64,000 nucleotides of DNA from an uncultured archaeon. GTDB lineage: Archaea > Thermoplasmatota > Thermoplasmata > Thermoplasmatales > Thermoplasmataceae. Where the stretch lies: positions 2,118,457 through 2,182,456 of the forward strand of contig CP009479.1 in the NCBI GenBank assembly GCA_000965745.1, read 5' to 3'. The position numbers and the translations under genes were made by a program. Numbering within the stretch: the stretch's first letter is position 1; the number at the start of each line of letters is the position of its first letter. Shown one piece after another: positions 18,719 through 28,002 of this stretch. Below the pieces are notes generated by a model. The model was not told the origin of the DNA and did not search any database. It was given only the letters and a program-made list of their open reading frames with translations.

Positions 18719-19390
18719 ATGACATCATGGAAGAGATCTAGGTTTAGCACCGCGAAGGAGAAATTGCGCGACTGGCAGATAGAGAAGGAATTTAAGAAGA
18801 CGAGAAGAAAGCATCCTTTGATTTATTCGCAGAGAGCTGGAGTATTCTATTCACTTGTGTTCGGCCTCCTCCTGTGGTGGATTCCTGTTGCCGGTCCTGC
18901 CGTTGCCGGATACCTTTCAGGCAGGAAGGCAGGCAGCGTTGCTAAAGCGTTGACTGCAAACCTTATCGCCACTGCTGTCATAGTACTGCTTACATTTTCA
19001 CTTGTCCCGTTTACAGCAGGTCCCCTGGGATTTGCCGGGAACTACCTCAGTTCCGGACTGCTTACACTTTCACAGTCTAAACTTGTCGCTGCTTCAAACA
19101 TTCTGACTGATATGTATACAGGCTATGGAATCATCAGAACCTTTGCAATCATACTCCCGAGTTCACTAGTCACACTTCTGACTTTCGGTTACGTTGGAGG
19201 TTTCCACTCCTCTCTCAAGACCCAGGAAGAGAACTACTCAATGAGCTACATGGCCAAGAACGTGGATGAAAAGGTAGTTTCAAAGCACAGGAATGCACCC
19301 AGTGTCCAGGTAGTTAGAAGCGGAATAAAAGAATACAACTCAGGTGGAGACGACTCGGAAGACCGTTACAGCGGATGGTCCTACCTTTAA
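18719..19390 (+). CDS. Membrane protein of unknown function with a glycine-rich helix
   Basis: A 223-residue protein. It has a basic N-terminal tail rich in Lys and Arg (residues 1-40), membrane segments at about 42-68 (including PVAGPAVAGYLSGRKAG), 75-100 and 138-160, and a polar C-terminal tail. The GPAVAGYLSGR helix recalls archaeal DUF5518-type membrane proteins, but I cannot confirm that family. It is a single-gene transcript with its own TATA box, between phosphoglycerate mutase and serS. Confidence 0.6.
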   Translation: MTSWKRSRFSTAKEKLRDWQIEKEFKKTRRKHPLIYSQRAGVFYSLVFGLLLWWIPVAGPAVAGYLSGRKAGSVAKALTANLIATAVIVLLTFSLVPFTAGPLGFAGNYLSSGLLTLSQSKLVAASNILTDMYTGYGIIRTFAIILPSSLVTLLTFGYVGGFHSSLKTQEENYSMSYMAKNVDEKVVSKHRNAPSVQVVRSGIKEYNSGGDDSEDRYSGWSYL

Positions 19391-19466
19391 TCTTCAGCAG
19401 CTTCCGTTTATCCCCTCCATTTTTGTCCTTTCTGACTGACAGCACATAGGATACTCTGGTAATTAT

Positions 19467-19474
19467 TCATATAT
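19467..19474 (+). promoter_or_regulatory. TATA-like box for serS
   Basis: ttcatata-type AT-rich box centred 26 nt before the serS ATG at 19497, the spacing expected for a leaderless archaeal mRNA. Confidence 0.55.
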
Positions 19475-19496
19475 TGAGAGGCATATACCTCTTCAG

Positions 19497-20840
19497 ATGA
19501 TCGACGTAAAGCTCTTGAGAGAGAAGCCAGACATATTTTACACGTCATGCAGGAATCGAGGCATTGGCACAGAGATTCTTGACACTTTCTTCATGCTGGA
19601 TGAAGAATGGAGAGCTAACCAGAAGAAGATTAATGATCTCAGGCACAGGCGCAACGAGATCACCCACGAGATATCAAGGCTTGTCAAGGAAGACAAAAAT
19701 TCAACAGGAATAAGGGGACTGAAGTCTGATGTAAAAGAAGTGAACGCAAGAATTGACAGCCTTGAGGAGGACAACAGGAAAATAGTTGACGACAGGGAAA
19801 GGGCCATTTGGTCAATTCCCAACGTTCTCGATGAAAATGCCCCCGTCTGCTTCGGGGATGAGAACAATGTTCCGGTAAGAACATGGGGCAAAGCTTCAGT
19901 CTTCGATGATGATCTGGACGATTTCATGAAAGAAAGCAGGAGAGAGATGGACTATGAAACCCTCAAGGCCAGGCCGGTCAGCCATGTGGACCTCATTGAA
20001 GACATGGGGCTTGTCGATCTTGCAAGGGCAGGGAAGATTGCCGGATCGCGCTTCTACTTCCTGAAGAACAGGCTGCTGAAGCTCGAGATGGCGCTTATGA
20101 ATTACACCGTAGATTATCTTTCCGAGCGTGGATTCTCTGTGGTGGAGCCTCCGTTGATGCTCAACCTGAAATCCATGGAGGGTGCCACTGACCTTGAGAC
20201 CTTCAGTGAGACACTTTACAAGATCGAAGGTGAAGATCTCTACCTTATCTCCACGTCCGAACATCCCATAGCATCAATGTTAAGTGGAGAGTTCCTTGAT
20301 GAATCGGAGCTGCCAATCAGGGTTGCAGGCATGTCTGTATGCTTCCGTAGAGAGGCAGGTTCACATGGAAAGGATACAAAGGGGATATTCAGGGTCCACC
20401 AGTTCAACAAAATTGAACAGTTCGTGTTCTGCAAGCCTGAGGACTCGGGCGATTTCCTGAAGGAGATACTGGAGAACGCAGAGCAGATATACAGAAATCT
20501 AGGAATACCTTACAGGGTCGTGAACGTCTGTTCCGGAGAGCTTGGGAGGCTGGCTTCAATCAAGTATGACATTGAGGCATGGTTCCCTTCACAGGGCAAG
20601 TTCAGGGAAGTTGTGTCCGCATCCAATGACACTGATTATCAGGCAAGATCCCTGGCCATAAAGTACAGGGCCAGCGGTGGAAATGAATTTGTCCATACCC
20701 TCAACAGCACTGCCATCGCCTCGACCAGGACCCTTGTCGCAATCATGGAGAATTTCCAGGAAGACGGCGGAAAGAGGATCAGGGTCCCTGCACCGCTTGT
20801 CCCCTATGCAGGATTTGAAACCATAGAAGGGGTGGACTGA
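19497..20840 (+). CDS. serS: Seryl-tRNA synthetase (bacterial-like class II form)
   Basis: A 447-residue protein. It has an N-terminal antiparallel coiled coil (about 30-105, rich in K, R and E) that grips the long arm of tRNA-Ser, then class II catalytic motifs: FSVVEPPLMLNLKSMEGATD, the motif 2 loop FRREAGSHGKDTKGIFRVHQF (split here by family variation) and motif 3 near NSTAIASTRTLVAIMENFQ at the C-terminus. It charges tRNA-Ser. It is the common SerRS, not the rare methanogen type. The ATG at 19497 is set by the TATA spacing. Confidence 0.95.
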   Translation: MIDVKLLREKPDIFYTSCRNRGIGTEILDTFFMLDEEWRANQKKINDLRHRRNEITHEISRLVKEDKNSTGIRGLKSDVKEVNARIDSLEEDNRKIVDDRERAIWSIPNVLDENAPVCFGDENNVPVRTWGKASVFDDDLDDFMKESRREMDYETLKARPVSHVDLIEDMGLVDLARAGKIAGSRFYFLKNRLLKLEMALMNYTVDYLSERGFSVVEPPLMLNLKSMEGATDLETFSETLYKIEGEDLYLISTSEHPIASMLSGEFLDESELPIRVAGMSVCFRREAGSHGKDTKGIFRVHQFNKIEQFVFCKPEDSGDFLKEILENAEQIYRNLGIPYRVVNVCSGELGRLASIKYDIEAWFPSQGKFREVVSASNDTDYQARSLAIKYRASGGNEFVHTLNSTAIASTRTLVAIMENFQEDGGKRIRVPAPLVPYAGFETIEGVD

Positions 20841-21307
20841 CCCTCCACGCTTTCCTCGCCGCTGTTTGAAGTTCTATGGTCCCGGCTGCATATTGAAGCA
20901 AAGTAATTCTTATCGGGAGATTAACAAAAACATGGGAGTTGCACTCGACCGTTTCTCCTCTGTATTCCAGCATGACATGTTTTAAAAAGATCAGAAGCAG
21001 GTGGGGAAGGGAATTTCTTGTCCGGGGCTCACCCCATGGTCACGGGAATGCAGAGTCTTGGGGTGGCTTTTTAAGAAGTGATTTACAAAATCTCAGCCAG
21101 CCAATGAAACCGAAACCGGATTTGACACATTGAAGTGTTCTCCGGGAAAATTGATCGCCTTTCGTTGGGGCATAACAGTCAAGCATGTGAGTGTCTATTC
21201 CCTGCTGCGTTATTTGTATTGCTTTCCTTCCTGATTCGCGGTTCCTGCCGTTGAGTGAAGCTCACCCTGAAGCAGTCCTGAAATAAGAATTGTCTGTTTT
21301 TCAGACC
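20841..21307 (+). other. 467-bp gap without a convincing protein gene
   Basis: The stretch between convergent serS and gltD-like genes is not AT-rich like other gaps here and has no long frame with coding character. A TATA-like tttaaaaag at about 20980 is followed by G/C-rich, self-complementary sequence (for example ggggctcacccc around 21025-21036). A structured RNA is possible, but I could not match it to tRNA, SRP RNA or RNase P RNA. Strand is nominal. Confidence 0.35.
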
Positions 21308-22762
21308 TTATGTCTTGCGTTCTGCATAAGCATTCTTGGCCGCCGTTACTGAATATTTCTTCCAGCGGTCAAGCACAGGCAGATGGTCATCGGCCACCTG
21401 GTCCATAACGTTAAGGTAGGAAAGTATCCCATTAACTGCCCTGTCTGCGTCCCTTACTGCAGAAATCAGGTCTCTGTTCGGGTTTGTTGAATCTCCTCCT
21501 GAAAATACGCCCTTGATCGAAGTCATTCCGGCTTCGTCTATTATGGGAGACCCCTGGGGCGTGAGCCTCAGTTGCCTCAAGTTTTCTTCCCCGATAAATG
21601 AATAATCGGTTTCCTGTCCGGTAGCTTCTATCACGCAGTCAGCGGGTATTGTGTGAACTTTGTCCTTCTGGGGCACCGGTTTTGCCCTGCCCCTGCCTTC
21701 TGTAACCATCTCGTTTACCCAGTACTTGACTGCCACGATTCTGTTGCCTTCCTTTACGTATTCAAACGGCGTGACTTCCCAGTCGTACTTGACGTTCTCT
21801 TCCAGAGATTCCTCCATTTCCTCGTCTGCATTCATTGAAGGATAACCTGGGCGGTCAATCTCCCTTCTCCTGTACATTATGTGGACGTTTTCTGCCCCAA
21901 GCCTCATCGCTGTCCTGGAACAGTCGTTTGCAGTGAATCCTCCGCCCACAATCACGACGTTCTTCCCAACATCGATATGTTCCCCAAGGCTGACTCTCTT
22001 GAGGAATTCTATTCCATGGTACATGTTCTCTGCGTCGCTGCCCGGAGTTCCCGTCATCCTTGGCTTGTGGTTTCCTACTCCAACAAAGACCGCGTCGTAG
22101 TCCCTGGTGAGCTCTTCGAATGTGACTTCCTCGCCGATTCTTGTGTTGAGATGGACGTCAACTCCCTGGGAAGTAATGAAGCCAATCTCTTTTTCCAGAA
22201 CGTCGTCAGGCAGCCTGTAACGCGGGATCCCTGTCTTCATGAACCCACCAAGCGCAGGAAGTGACTCAAAAAGTGAGACTTTAACCCCCTGGATTGACAG
22301 GTAAAAAGCAACAGTGAGCCCGGCAGGCCCGCCCCCTATGATTGCCACTTTCTTGTCCAGGAATTTCTTCTTTGGTGTTTTTATTATCTGGGAATAGTCA
22401 TCGAACTGGTCTGCTGCATATCTCTTCAGATGCCTGATGGCGATTGGCCCACCCGTGTCATAAAGAACGCATATGTCTTCACACAGATGGGTGCATACTC
22501 TGCCTATGATGGCAGGAAATGGTAATGTTTCAAAGACGATTCTTACTGTTTGTGCTGGATCACCTACTGCAGTGCTGTTAATATATCCGCCAATGTCGAG
22601 GCTTGCGGGACAGGCCTGAGTGCAAATGTTACAGCCTATGCACCTGCTGGCTTCGGCAACAGCTTCATGCTCAGTATACTCCAGAAGCGGTTCAACAGCG
22701 AATGTTTTTACCCTCTCTTCAGAAGGTTCATGCTTGATTTTCACTCTCTCGAAATTGAGCAT
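21308..22762 (-). CDS. GltD-like NAD(P)H-dependent iron-sulfur flavoprotein oxidoreductase
   Basis: A 484-residue protein. An N-terminal domain has two cysteine groups, CIGCNICTQACP and CTHLCEDIC, that fit iron-sulfur binding. It is followed by an FAD fold (VAIIGGGPAGLTVAFYLS) and an NAD(P) fold (VVIVGGGFTANDCSRTA), and it ends with an FSGGDSTNPNRDLISAV FAD motif. This is the architecture of the glutamate synthase small subunit and of ferredoxin:NADP oxidoreductase NfnB. No glutamate synthase large subunit is nearby, so electron bifurcation or general NADPH-ferredoxin exchange is as likely. The ATG at 22762 is supported by a TATA-like box (gtttataac) about 36 nt upstream; a start at 22849 would place that box inside the gene. 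Confidence 0.85.
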   Translation of the reverse strand: MLNFERVKIKHEPSEERVKTFAVEPLLEYTEHEAVAEASRCIGCNICTQACPASLDIGGYINSTAVGDPAQTVRIVFETLPFPAIIGRVCTHLCEDICVLYDTGGPIAIRHLKRYAADQFDDYSQIIKTPKKKFLDKKVAIIGGGPAGLTVAFYLSIQGVKVSLFESLPALGGFMKTGIPRYRLPDDVLEKEIGFITSQGVDVHLNTRIGEEVTFEELTRDYDAVFVGVGNHKPRMTGTPGSDAENMYHGIEFLKRVSLGEHIDVGKNVVIVGGGFTANDCSRTAMRLGAENVHIMYRRREIDRPGYPSMNADEEMEESLEENVKYDWEVTPFEYVKEGNRIVAVKYWVNEMVTEGRGRAKPVPQKDKVHTIPADCVIEATGQETDYSFIGEENLRQLRLTPQGSPIIDEAGMTSIKGVFSGGDSTNPNRDLISAVRDADRAVNGILSYLNVMDQVADDHLPVLDRWKKYSVTAAKNAYAERKT

Positions 22763-22907
22763 ATTGGTGATCTGTTCATAATTATCACAAGCGTTATAAA
22801 CGTTTTTTAGCAATCGGAGCATCAAAAACAGCGCGTTAATCCGACTCATGGATGCATATATCTATCACCCGATCGGGGTATTTCCGAATTTCATACCGGG
22901 TTGCGGA

Positions 22908-23267
22908 TCAGTTTCCAATAAGTCCCGGGATGAAAAGCATTGCCACGAATATGTTCACCAGCACTATGGCGCTGAGCAACCCATAGATATAGTTCTTTTC
23001 TTTAACGTATGCCACAAAGGCAACAAACACCACTGTGACTGGTGTCATGATGAGCACCCAGAGCCCCAGGGTTATGTAATAGACTGCATCAAGTGATATC
23101 AGGCCGGCAGGTATGCCTGTAAGCGGCACCAGTGAAGAGTTCAGTGTTGATGAGGGTGCCTCATAGTTGACCAACTGGGAAAGGGTAAAATTGTCTGCTG
23201 TCCCTCTGATGAAGAGCATGATCACCCCTATGACAATTATGGCTATGCTTGCGTTGACACCTATCAT
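22908..23267 (-). CDS. DUF1634-type membrane protein, partner of the TauE/SafE exporter
   Basis: A 119-residue protein with three membrane helices (about 4-22, 55-85 and 93-112) and the helix-flanking GLWVLIMTPVTVVF motif typical of DUF1634. It lies 29 nt downstream of a TauE/SafE permease on the same strand; this pairing is common in archaea, and DUF1634 proteins are presumed accessory subunits. The ATG has an aggg ribosome site about 5 nt upstream. Its biochemical role is not established. Confidence 0.78.
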   Translation of the reverse strand: MIGVNASIAIIVIGVIMLFIRGTADNFTLSQLVNYEAPSSTLNSSLVPLTGIPAGLISLDAVYYITLGLWVLIMTPVTVVFVAFVAYVKEKNYIYGLLSAIVLVNIFVAMLFIPGLIGN

Positions 23268-23296
23268 AAGAACCCTGCTTGTAACGTAATAACGAT

Positions 23297-24280
23297 CTAG
23301 CTTGGCCGTGCGACCGCCTCCTTCCTCCTGCTCACTATGTATATAGAAAAGATCAGTACGAATGCAAACACTGCAGAAATTGCCAACCTGATTATATCAT
23401 TCAGCACAAGCATTGATTCTGCATTCAGGCCCTTTAGAACCATCTGAGCCCCGAGGAACGAAAGAATCGAGAAGAATATCCATCTGATGTTCTTGTTGCT
23501 TATCCTGACAAGAATCTTGGCTCCCAGAAACGCTCCAATGAGGACGCCAATTGCAGTTGACGCAACTATGAAGAACTGGATGTATCCTTCATACCAGTAT
23601 ATCGATGTCCCAGTCGCTGCGGTTATCCCCACCATGAAGTTGCTGGTAGTTGTTGCAACCTTCATGGGGAGATTCATGATGCCGTCCATTGCGAGAACGT
23701 TGAGTGCCCCTCCGCCTATACCAAGCAAACCGGACAGCGTTCCTGAAACGAATACTACTATCTCTCCGAGCCACCATCTTACTCCACTGTACTTGATTTC
23801 CTTCTTCATTTTTGAGTCGAAATACGACCCCACGAGCTGGAAAATTCCTGTTGACCTGTCCTTTTTCAGTTCCTGCGGCAGTTCATACTTTCCTCTTCTT
23901 ATTGTTGGTATCAGGGAAAAGAGCAGGACCAGCCCGAATATGACATAAATTACGCCCTCCAGCCCCTTAGTGTATACATAGACAGCAAGGCTTGCCCCCA
24001 CTATGACCCCCAGAGTCGTGGATACCTCGAGGCCTATTCCTACCTTTATATTGGCTATCCTCTCCCTGGTGTAGGCACTTGCCGAACCTGCAGAAGTAGC
24101 AATTGAGGATATGAGTCCTGCACCGGCCGCAAAGTAAAGGGGAACGCCCATGAACAGGGACAGAATTGGGACGATGACTGTCCCCCCGCCGAGTCCGGTG
24201 AGGGAGCCAATAAGCCCGCCGAGAATCCCACTGACTACTATCAGGATGAACTTGATGACAGCAGCGTAGACTGTGATCAT
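23297..24280 (-). CDS. TauE/SafE-family anion permease (sulfite/organosulfonate exporter type)
   Basis: A 327-residue protein with about eight membrane helices in two repeats. The repeats carry the family's glycine-rich motifs: GGLIGSLTGLGGGTVIVPIL (about 18-37) and SGLLGIGGGALNVLAM (about 183-198). Family members are thought to move sulfite, sulfoacetate or related anions out of the cell; the substrate here is unknown. The gene heads a two-gene operon with the DUF1634 protein and is divergent from pdxS. Confidence 0.85.
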   Translation of the reverse strand: MITVYAAVIKFILIVVSGILGGLIGSLTGLGGGTVIVPILSLFMGVPLYFAAGAGLISSIATSAGSASAYTRERIANIKVGIGLEVSTTLGVIVGASLAVYVYTKGLEGVIYVIFGLVLLFSLIPTIRRGKYELPQELKKDRSTGIFQLVGSYFDSKMKKEIKYSGVRWWLGEIVVFVSGTLSGLLGIGGGALNVLAMDGIMNLPMKVATTTSNFMVGITAATGTSIYWYEGYIQFFIVASTAIGVLIGAFLGAKILVRISNKNIRWIFFSILSFLGAQMVLKGLNAESMLVLNDIIRLAISAVFAFVLIFSIYIVSRRKEAVARPS

Positions 24281-24354
24281 TAAACCATGAACACCACTGG
24301 TTATAAAAAATCTGATAATTCGCTATTTCGCTGGATTGGCTTTTTGTAGTGAAG

Positions 24355-24364
24355 TATTTATATT
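24355..24364 (+). promoter_or_regulatory. TATA-like box for pdxS
   Basis: tatttatatt centred about 31 nt before the pdxS ATG at 24391. It shows that the longer frame beginning at GTG 24349 starts upstream of the promoter and is not the real start. Confidence 0.65.
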
Positions 24365-24390
24365 TTCTTAGCATAGTATGCAGATTACAA

Positions 24391-25401
24391 ATGACCATCA
24401 GCCTATCGGAACTAAGGTTCGGTGATGAACTAATTAAGAGAGGCTTCGCCAAGATGACAAAAGGCGGAGTTATAATGGATGTTACAAACGCAGAGCAGGC
24501 CAGGATTGCTGAAGAATCTGGAGCAGTCTCTGTCATGGCCCTCGAGAGAGTGCCTGCAGACATCAGAGCCGCTGGTGGAGTGGCCAGAATGGCAGACCCT
24601 GAAAAAATTAAGGAGATCATTGACGCAGTATCTATACCCGTCATGGCCAAGGTAAGAATTGGCCACGTTAGCGAGGGGTACACGCTTGAAGCCCTTGGAG
24701 TAGACATGCTTGACGAGAGCGAAGTCCTCACTCCTGCAGACCCTTTTTTCCATCTGTATAAAAAAGAGTTGAAGGTGCCAGTAGTGTGCGGGGCCAGAAT
24801 GCTGCCCGAAGCAGTAAGAAGGATCTTCGAGGGAACTGCCATGATCAGGACGAAGGGTGAAGCTGGTACAGGCAATATTATTGAGGCTGTCAGGCACATA
24901 AGAATGGTAAATGAAGGCATCAGGGTGCTGAAGACTCTTGACAGTGACCAGATAAACAAGGTGGCAAGAAATATTTCCAGTTCTTACAAAACCCTCAGGA
25001 AGGCTGTTTCAAAGGATCTGTTTCTTGACGAGGAATATCTCGGCGGGAAAGAACTCTATTACAGCATGGACGGAGATTATATAGAGAAGGAGCTCGTCAA
25101 AGTCCTGAAAGAGATCAAGAAGCTTGGACGGCTCCCTGTTGTCAACTTTGCTGCCGGAGGTGTAGCAACCCCCGCCGATGGTGCCTTAATGATGAATCTG
25201 GGTGCCGACGGAGTCTTTGTGGGGAGTGGAATATTCAAGTCCCCCAACCCCAAGGTGATGGCAAAGGCAGTAGTTGAAGCAGTCGAGAACTATGAAGACT
25301 ACAAATTAATCGGGTCGGTGTCGAGTGGCCTTTCCGGAATGATCGGTACCGATATGGAGGAAATTCCAAAGGAAATGAGGCTTCAGGAAAGAGGATGGTA
25401 G
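24391..25401 (+). CDS. pdxS: Pyridoxal 5'-phosphate synthase lyase subunit PdxS
   Basis: A 336-residue TIM-barrel protein. It shows [49 protein letters not shown] (the Schiff-base lysine region) and the C-terminal [31 protein letters not shown]. PdxS condenses ribose 5-phosphate, glyceraldehyde 3-phosphate and ammonia into PLP; the ammonia comes from the glutaminase PdxT. No pdxT is next to it, which means that subunit is elsewhere or that free ammonia is used. Length is normal. A DUF92 gene follows in the same frame after only one stop codon and 15 nt. Confidence 0.97.
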   Translation: MTISLSELRFGDELIKRGFAKMTKGGVIMDVTNAEQARIAEESGAVSVMALERVPADIRAAGGVARMADPEKIKEIIDAVSIPVMAKVRIGHVSEGYTLEALGVDMLDESEVLTPADPFFHLYKKELKVPVVCGARMLPEAVRRIFEGTAMIRTKGEAGTGNIIEAVRHIRMVNEGIRVLKTLDSDQINKVARNISSSYKTLRKAVSKDLFLDEEYLGGKELYYSMDGDYIEKELVKVLKEIKKLGRLPVVNFAAGGVATPADGALMMNLGADGVFVGSGIFKSPNPKVMAKAVVEAVENYEDYKLIGSVSSGLSGMIGTDMEEIPKEMRLQERGW

Positions 25402-25416
25402 AGGGAAATAACTGAT

Positions 25417-26124
25417 CTGTACGTAGTCACAGTAATAATCCTGCTTGTGGCGCTGTTCGCAGCGTCCAGGATACTCAACATATTCGATCTTAAGGGTAGC
25501 ACTGCGGCTCTCTTCGTGGGAGCGTTTGTAGTGTTCACCGGAACTCTTTCATGGTTAATTCTTATGCTTGTATTCTCTGTGGGTTCCCACATTGCCACAA
25601 AGGCCTGGATCAACAGGAAAAGGGATTTGAGGCTGCAGGAAGGGACCGCAGGTGAAAGAAGCAGTTCCAATGTGATCTATGCTGCAGTTATAGGCCTCGG
25701 AATATCTTCCCTGAATTTTGCGCATGTTGTTAACGCACCATATTTTGAATTATTTGCAATATCATTCGCTGTTGTAAATGCGGATACCTTTGCCTCCGAA
25801 ATTGGAGTACTTGACAAGAAAGTATACCTCATCACCAATCTTAAGAGAGTGCAGCCAGGAGTGAATGGGGGAGTTTCAGTCCTTGGGCAGATTGCTGCCC
25901 TCGGTGGATCCTTCGTTATTGCAATAACATACGGGCTCCTATCCTACCCGAATGTCAACATTTTGTCGCTTGTTCTGATTGGGGTAATGGGATTCGTTGG
26001 ATGCCAGATAGACAGCTTACTTGGGGCGACCCTTGAAAACAGGGACAGACTCACGAAAGGTGAGGTGAACTTCATTTCCTCTTTTATGGCTGTGGCCCTG
26101 TCTGTTGCACTTTTCTCATTCTGA
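25417..26124 (+). CDS. DUF92-family membrane protein, probable non-ATG start
   Basis: A 235-residue protein with about six membrane helices. It has the DUF92 motifs NADTFASEIGVL (about 122-133), VNGGVSVLGQIAA (about 152-164) and IDSLLGATLE (about 198-207). The first standard start is GTG at 25447, but that cuts the first membrane helix in half and lacks a ribosome site. The frame is open back to the pdxS stop. A CTG at 25417, following gaggg at 25401-25405, restores the helix (LYVVTVIILLVALFAA). Relatives include phytol- and dolichol-kinase-like proteins, so a lipid role is possible but unproven. Confidence 0.7.
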   Translation: MYVVTVIILLVALFAASRILNIFDLKGSTAALFVGAFVVFTGTLSWLILMLVFSVGSHIATKAWINRKRDLRLQEGTAGERSSSNVIYAAVIGLGISSLNFAHVVNAPYFELFAISFAVVNADTFASEIGVLDKKVYLITNLKRVQPGVNGGVSVLGQIAALGGSFVIAITYGLLSYPNVNILSLVLIGVMGFVGCQIDSLLGATLENRDRLTKGEVNFISSFMAVALSVALFSF

Positions 26125-26353
26125 GCCACCCCTGACAGCAAAATAATTATTCGTTTGCAACCAGAACAGCAGAAGATAGTTGACCGCGGCAGGATCCCTG
26201 CAGTTCTTTTTGCCCGATTCCCGTCTGCTTCTGCCCATCACCTGTTGCCAATCTGTTCTCTTTGGGCTTATATATATGGATCAGGAGAAGCGGTTTGTGC
26301 TGCGATAAAAAAAGAGGGATATAAGAAAATATTTGTTGTAAGTTAAAAATGGA

Positions 26354-26827
26354 TCAGGACGCTATGAGAGTAACGTTTGCCTGACCGTATTTGTATGTAA
26401 GCTGCGGTGCCTGGAGCACGATCTTCAGAATGTATGCATTATTGCCCATTGCGTAATATACGCCCGGATTAACGGTCAGCTCCAGTGTGGCCTGCGAAGT
26501 TTGAGTCTGTTTAATTACTGAAGGAGTGGATATAACCTGCGAGAACGATGAGATTATATCATATGTGAAATTTTGCCCAGTGGACTCGTTGTATACATTC
26601 ACGACCGGTGGCAGGACCTTTATCTCAGGATTCTGATAGCTATACGAATAATTAACAGTGACATTTATGGTCGTTGTAGTGTTGTTTATAGCTATTTCAT
26701 TAGGTGATGCTGATATTTCCAGAACATGCTGAGGCTGTGCATGCGTGCTCGGAACGGTAAATGCAATAACTATGAGACCAATAATAAAGACTGCGGTGCC
26801 AATTGCAACTCCTGTATTGCGTGCCAT
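26354..26827 (-). CDS. Secreted or surface-anchored protein rich in N-glycosylation sites
   Basis: A 157-residue protein with one N-terminal membrane helix or signal (about 8-30, ending in THAQP) and a beta-rich outer domain. The outer part holds several N-X-S/T sequons: NNTTT and NVTVN near 48-57, NES and NFT near 80-88, and NVT near the end. That is the expected pattern for a surface protein of an archaeon that N-glycosylates. I do not recognise a family. It lies downstream of the respiratory genes but with its own gap, so a functional link is not shown. Confidence 0.65.
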   Translation of the reverse strand: MARNTGVAIGTAVFIIGLIVIAFTVPSTHAQPQHVLEISASPNEIAINNTTTTINVTVNYSYSYQNPEIKVLPPVVNVYNESTGQNFTYDIISSFSQVISTPSVIKQTQTSQATLELTVNPGVYYAMGNNAYILKIVLQAPQLTYKYGQANVTLIAS

Positions 26828-26942
26828 ATTATCTGTTCCTCAACTAGCCCTGTTATCGATAGATAAGATATTAAAATTTCTCTGTTCATGCAATATTCAG
26901 GGCTACACGGATTAATATTTTACGCTAAACTCACTATGGTGA

Positions 26943-27230
26943 TCACAGCGTCGCTCTATTTTTGGATATGTGTTCCTTCAGTTCCTCGTGGAGTTTTCTT
27001 ATTTGCCTGATGCTCCCGAGATAGGTTGCTATGCTGACGAGGAGAGTAACCTCTATACCAAAAAACTGTGGGAATGCTTCACCAGCCCAGAGAGCCAGGT
27101 TCATCCACCCGCCTACCAGGCCGGCCGTATGTGTTGCGATAAGGAGGTGCAGCAAGTGCATAGATCCGAGTAATAACCTCCCTACAATCGCAATTTGGCC
27201 CAATATTGTAGCTATAACGAACATAATCAT
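26943..27230 (-). CDS. Small three-helix membrane protein of unknown function
   Basis: A 95-residue protein with hydrophobic segments at about 2-20, 24-50 and 56-72 and a charged, helical C-terminal tail (IRKLHEELKEHISKN). The second segment holds several histidines (MHLLHLLIATH), which could bind haem or metal; this is only an observation. It lies between the crotonase-cytochrome b operon and the sequon-rich surface protein, all on the minus strand. Its ATG at 27230 or 27224 follows no clear ribosome site. Confidence 0.5.
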   Translation of the reverse strand: MIMFVIATILGQIAIVGRLLLGSMHLLHLLIATHTAGLVGGWMNLALWAGEAFPQFFGIEVTLLVSIATYLGSIRQIRKLHEELKEHISKNRATL

Positions 27231-27342
27231 TTCCAGACCCTCTTTCTATGCCTGTTGTTCTCCACAGAAAAATCATACATAAGTGAATTGGTACAGTTGA
27301 GAATAAAAAGTGAGGATTGGGAAAAGGTCCGTAAATATATTC

Positions 27343-28002
27343 TCAGGCGGAGCCAAACTGCCTGAGGAAGTTCTCCCTCTCTTCGAGAATTGATTCTCTC
27401 AGACCCCTCATCGATCTCCTTCTCAGAAGGTGATAACTGTAGTCCTGGTGATTGAGTATGTACTTCTTTGCCTCATCGAGAAGCTTGTCCTTTGGCAGCA
27501 AAACATCAACATTTGATCCTTCAGATGCGTCACAGAGGTCCAGTTTGTTTCTGAATTTCTGAACCGTTATTGAACCCCCAATTGAAAAATTGTACCCTCT
27601 ATTGAAGCCGACCCTGTTCTCTTCGTGTGAAATGACCACATCACCCAGCAATGCAAGTTCATAGCCGGCATCTATTGCGTCTCCTGAAAGAACTGAGAAT
27701 ACAGGCTTTTCCAGTGAATAAATTAAGGATATAAGGGAATTTGCAGATTCGAGTATGGCCTTTGCAGTCTCGAAGTCTGTTGAGTCCGCCTTGAGCCCAA
27801 CTGAGAAATGCTCGTTCATGCCAGTTACTGCGATCGACTTCACCTTGTCATCTATGGAAGCAGTCCCAATTGCGGCGACCAGCTCGTTTATTGCATTCCA
27901 GTTGATCAGGCCATTGTCATCACTTCTCAGGACAATGAGGCCAATCCCGCTGTCCTGCCAGAAAGTGATATCGTTGAACCCCTTCACCCTGACATTATTC
28001 AT
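27343..28002 (-). CDS. Degenerate crotonase-fold (enoyl-CoA hydratase-like) protein
   Basis: A 219-residue protein, shorter than the usual 255-260. The crotonase core can be followed: AVTGMNEHFSVGLKADSTD (oxyanion-hole region), KPVFSVLSGDAIDAGYELALLGD and the C-terminal helices. The normal GGGxELA motif has become DAGYELA, and the second catalytic Glu (normally in FGxPE) is replaced in VGFNRGYN. It is therefore unlikely to be an ordinary hydratase. The start overlaps the end of the cytochrome b gene by 8 nt, so it is translated with a respiratory complex, an unusual partner for this fold. Confidence 0.75.
   Translation of the reverse strand: MNNVRVKGFNDITFWQDSGIGLIVLRSDDNGLINWNAINELVAAIGTASIDDKVKSIAVTGMNEHFSVGLKADSTDFETAKAILESANSLISLIYSLEKPVFSVLSGDAIDAGYELALLGDVVISHEENRVGFNRGYNFSIGGSITVQKFRNKLDLCDASEGSNVDVLLPKDKLLDEAKKYILNHQDYSYHLLRRRSMRGLRESILEERENFLRQFGSA

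Noticed and set aside
20990-21100. Partial similarity to RNase P RNA (gtccggggctcacccc)
   Set aside because: Only a few bases of the conserved region match and the other universally conserved segments are absent.
23967-24959. Minus-strand frame of 330 codons across pdxS and the TauE gene
   Set aside because: It runs antisense through pdxS motifs and enters the TauE gene in the wrong frame.
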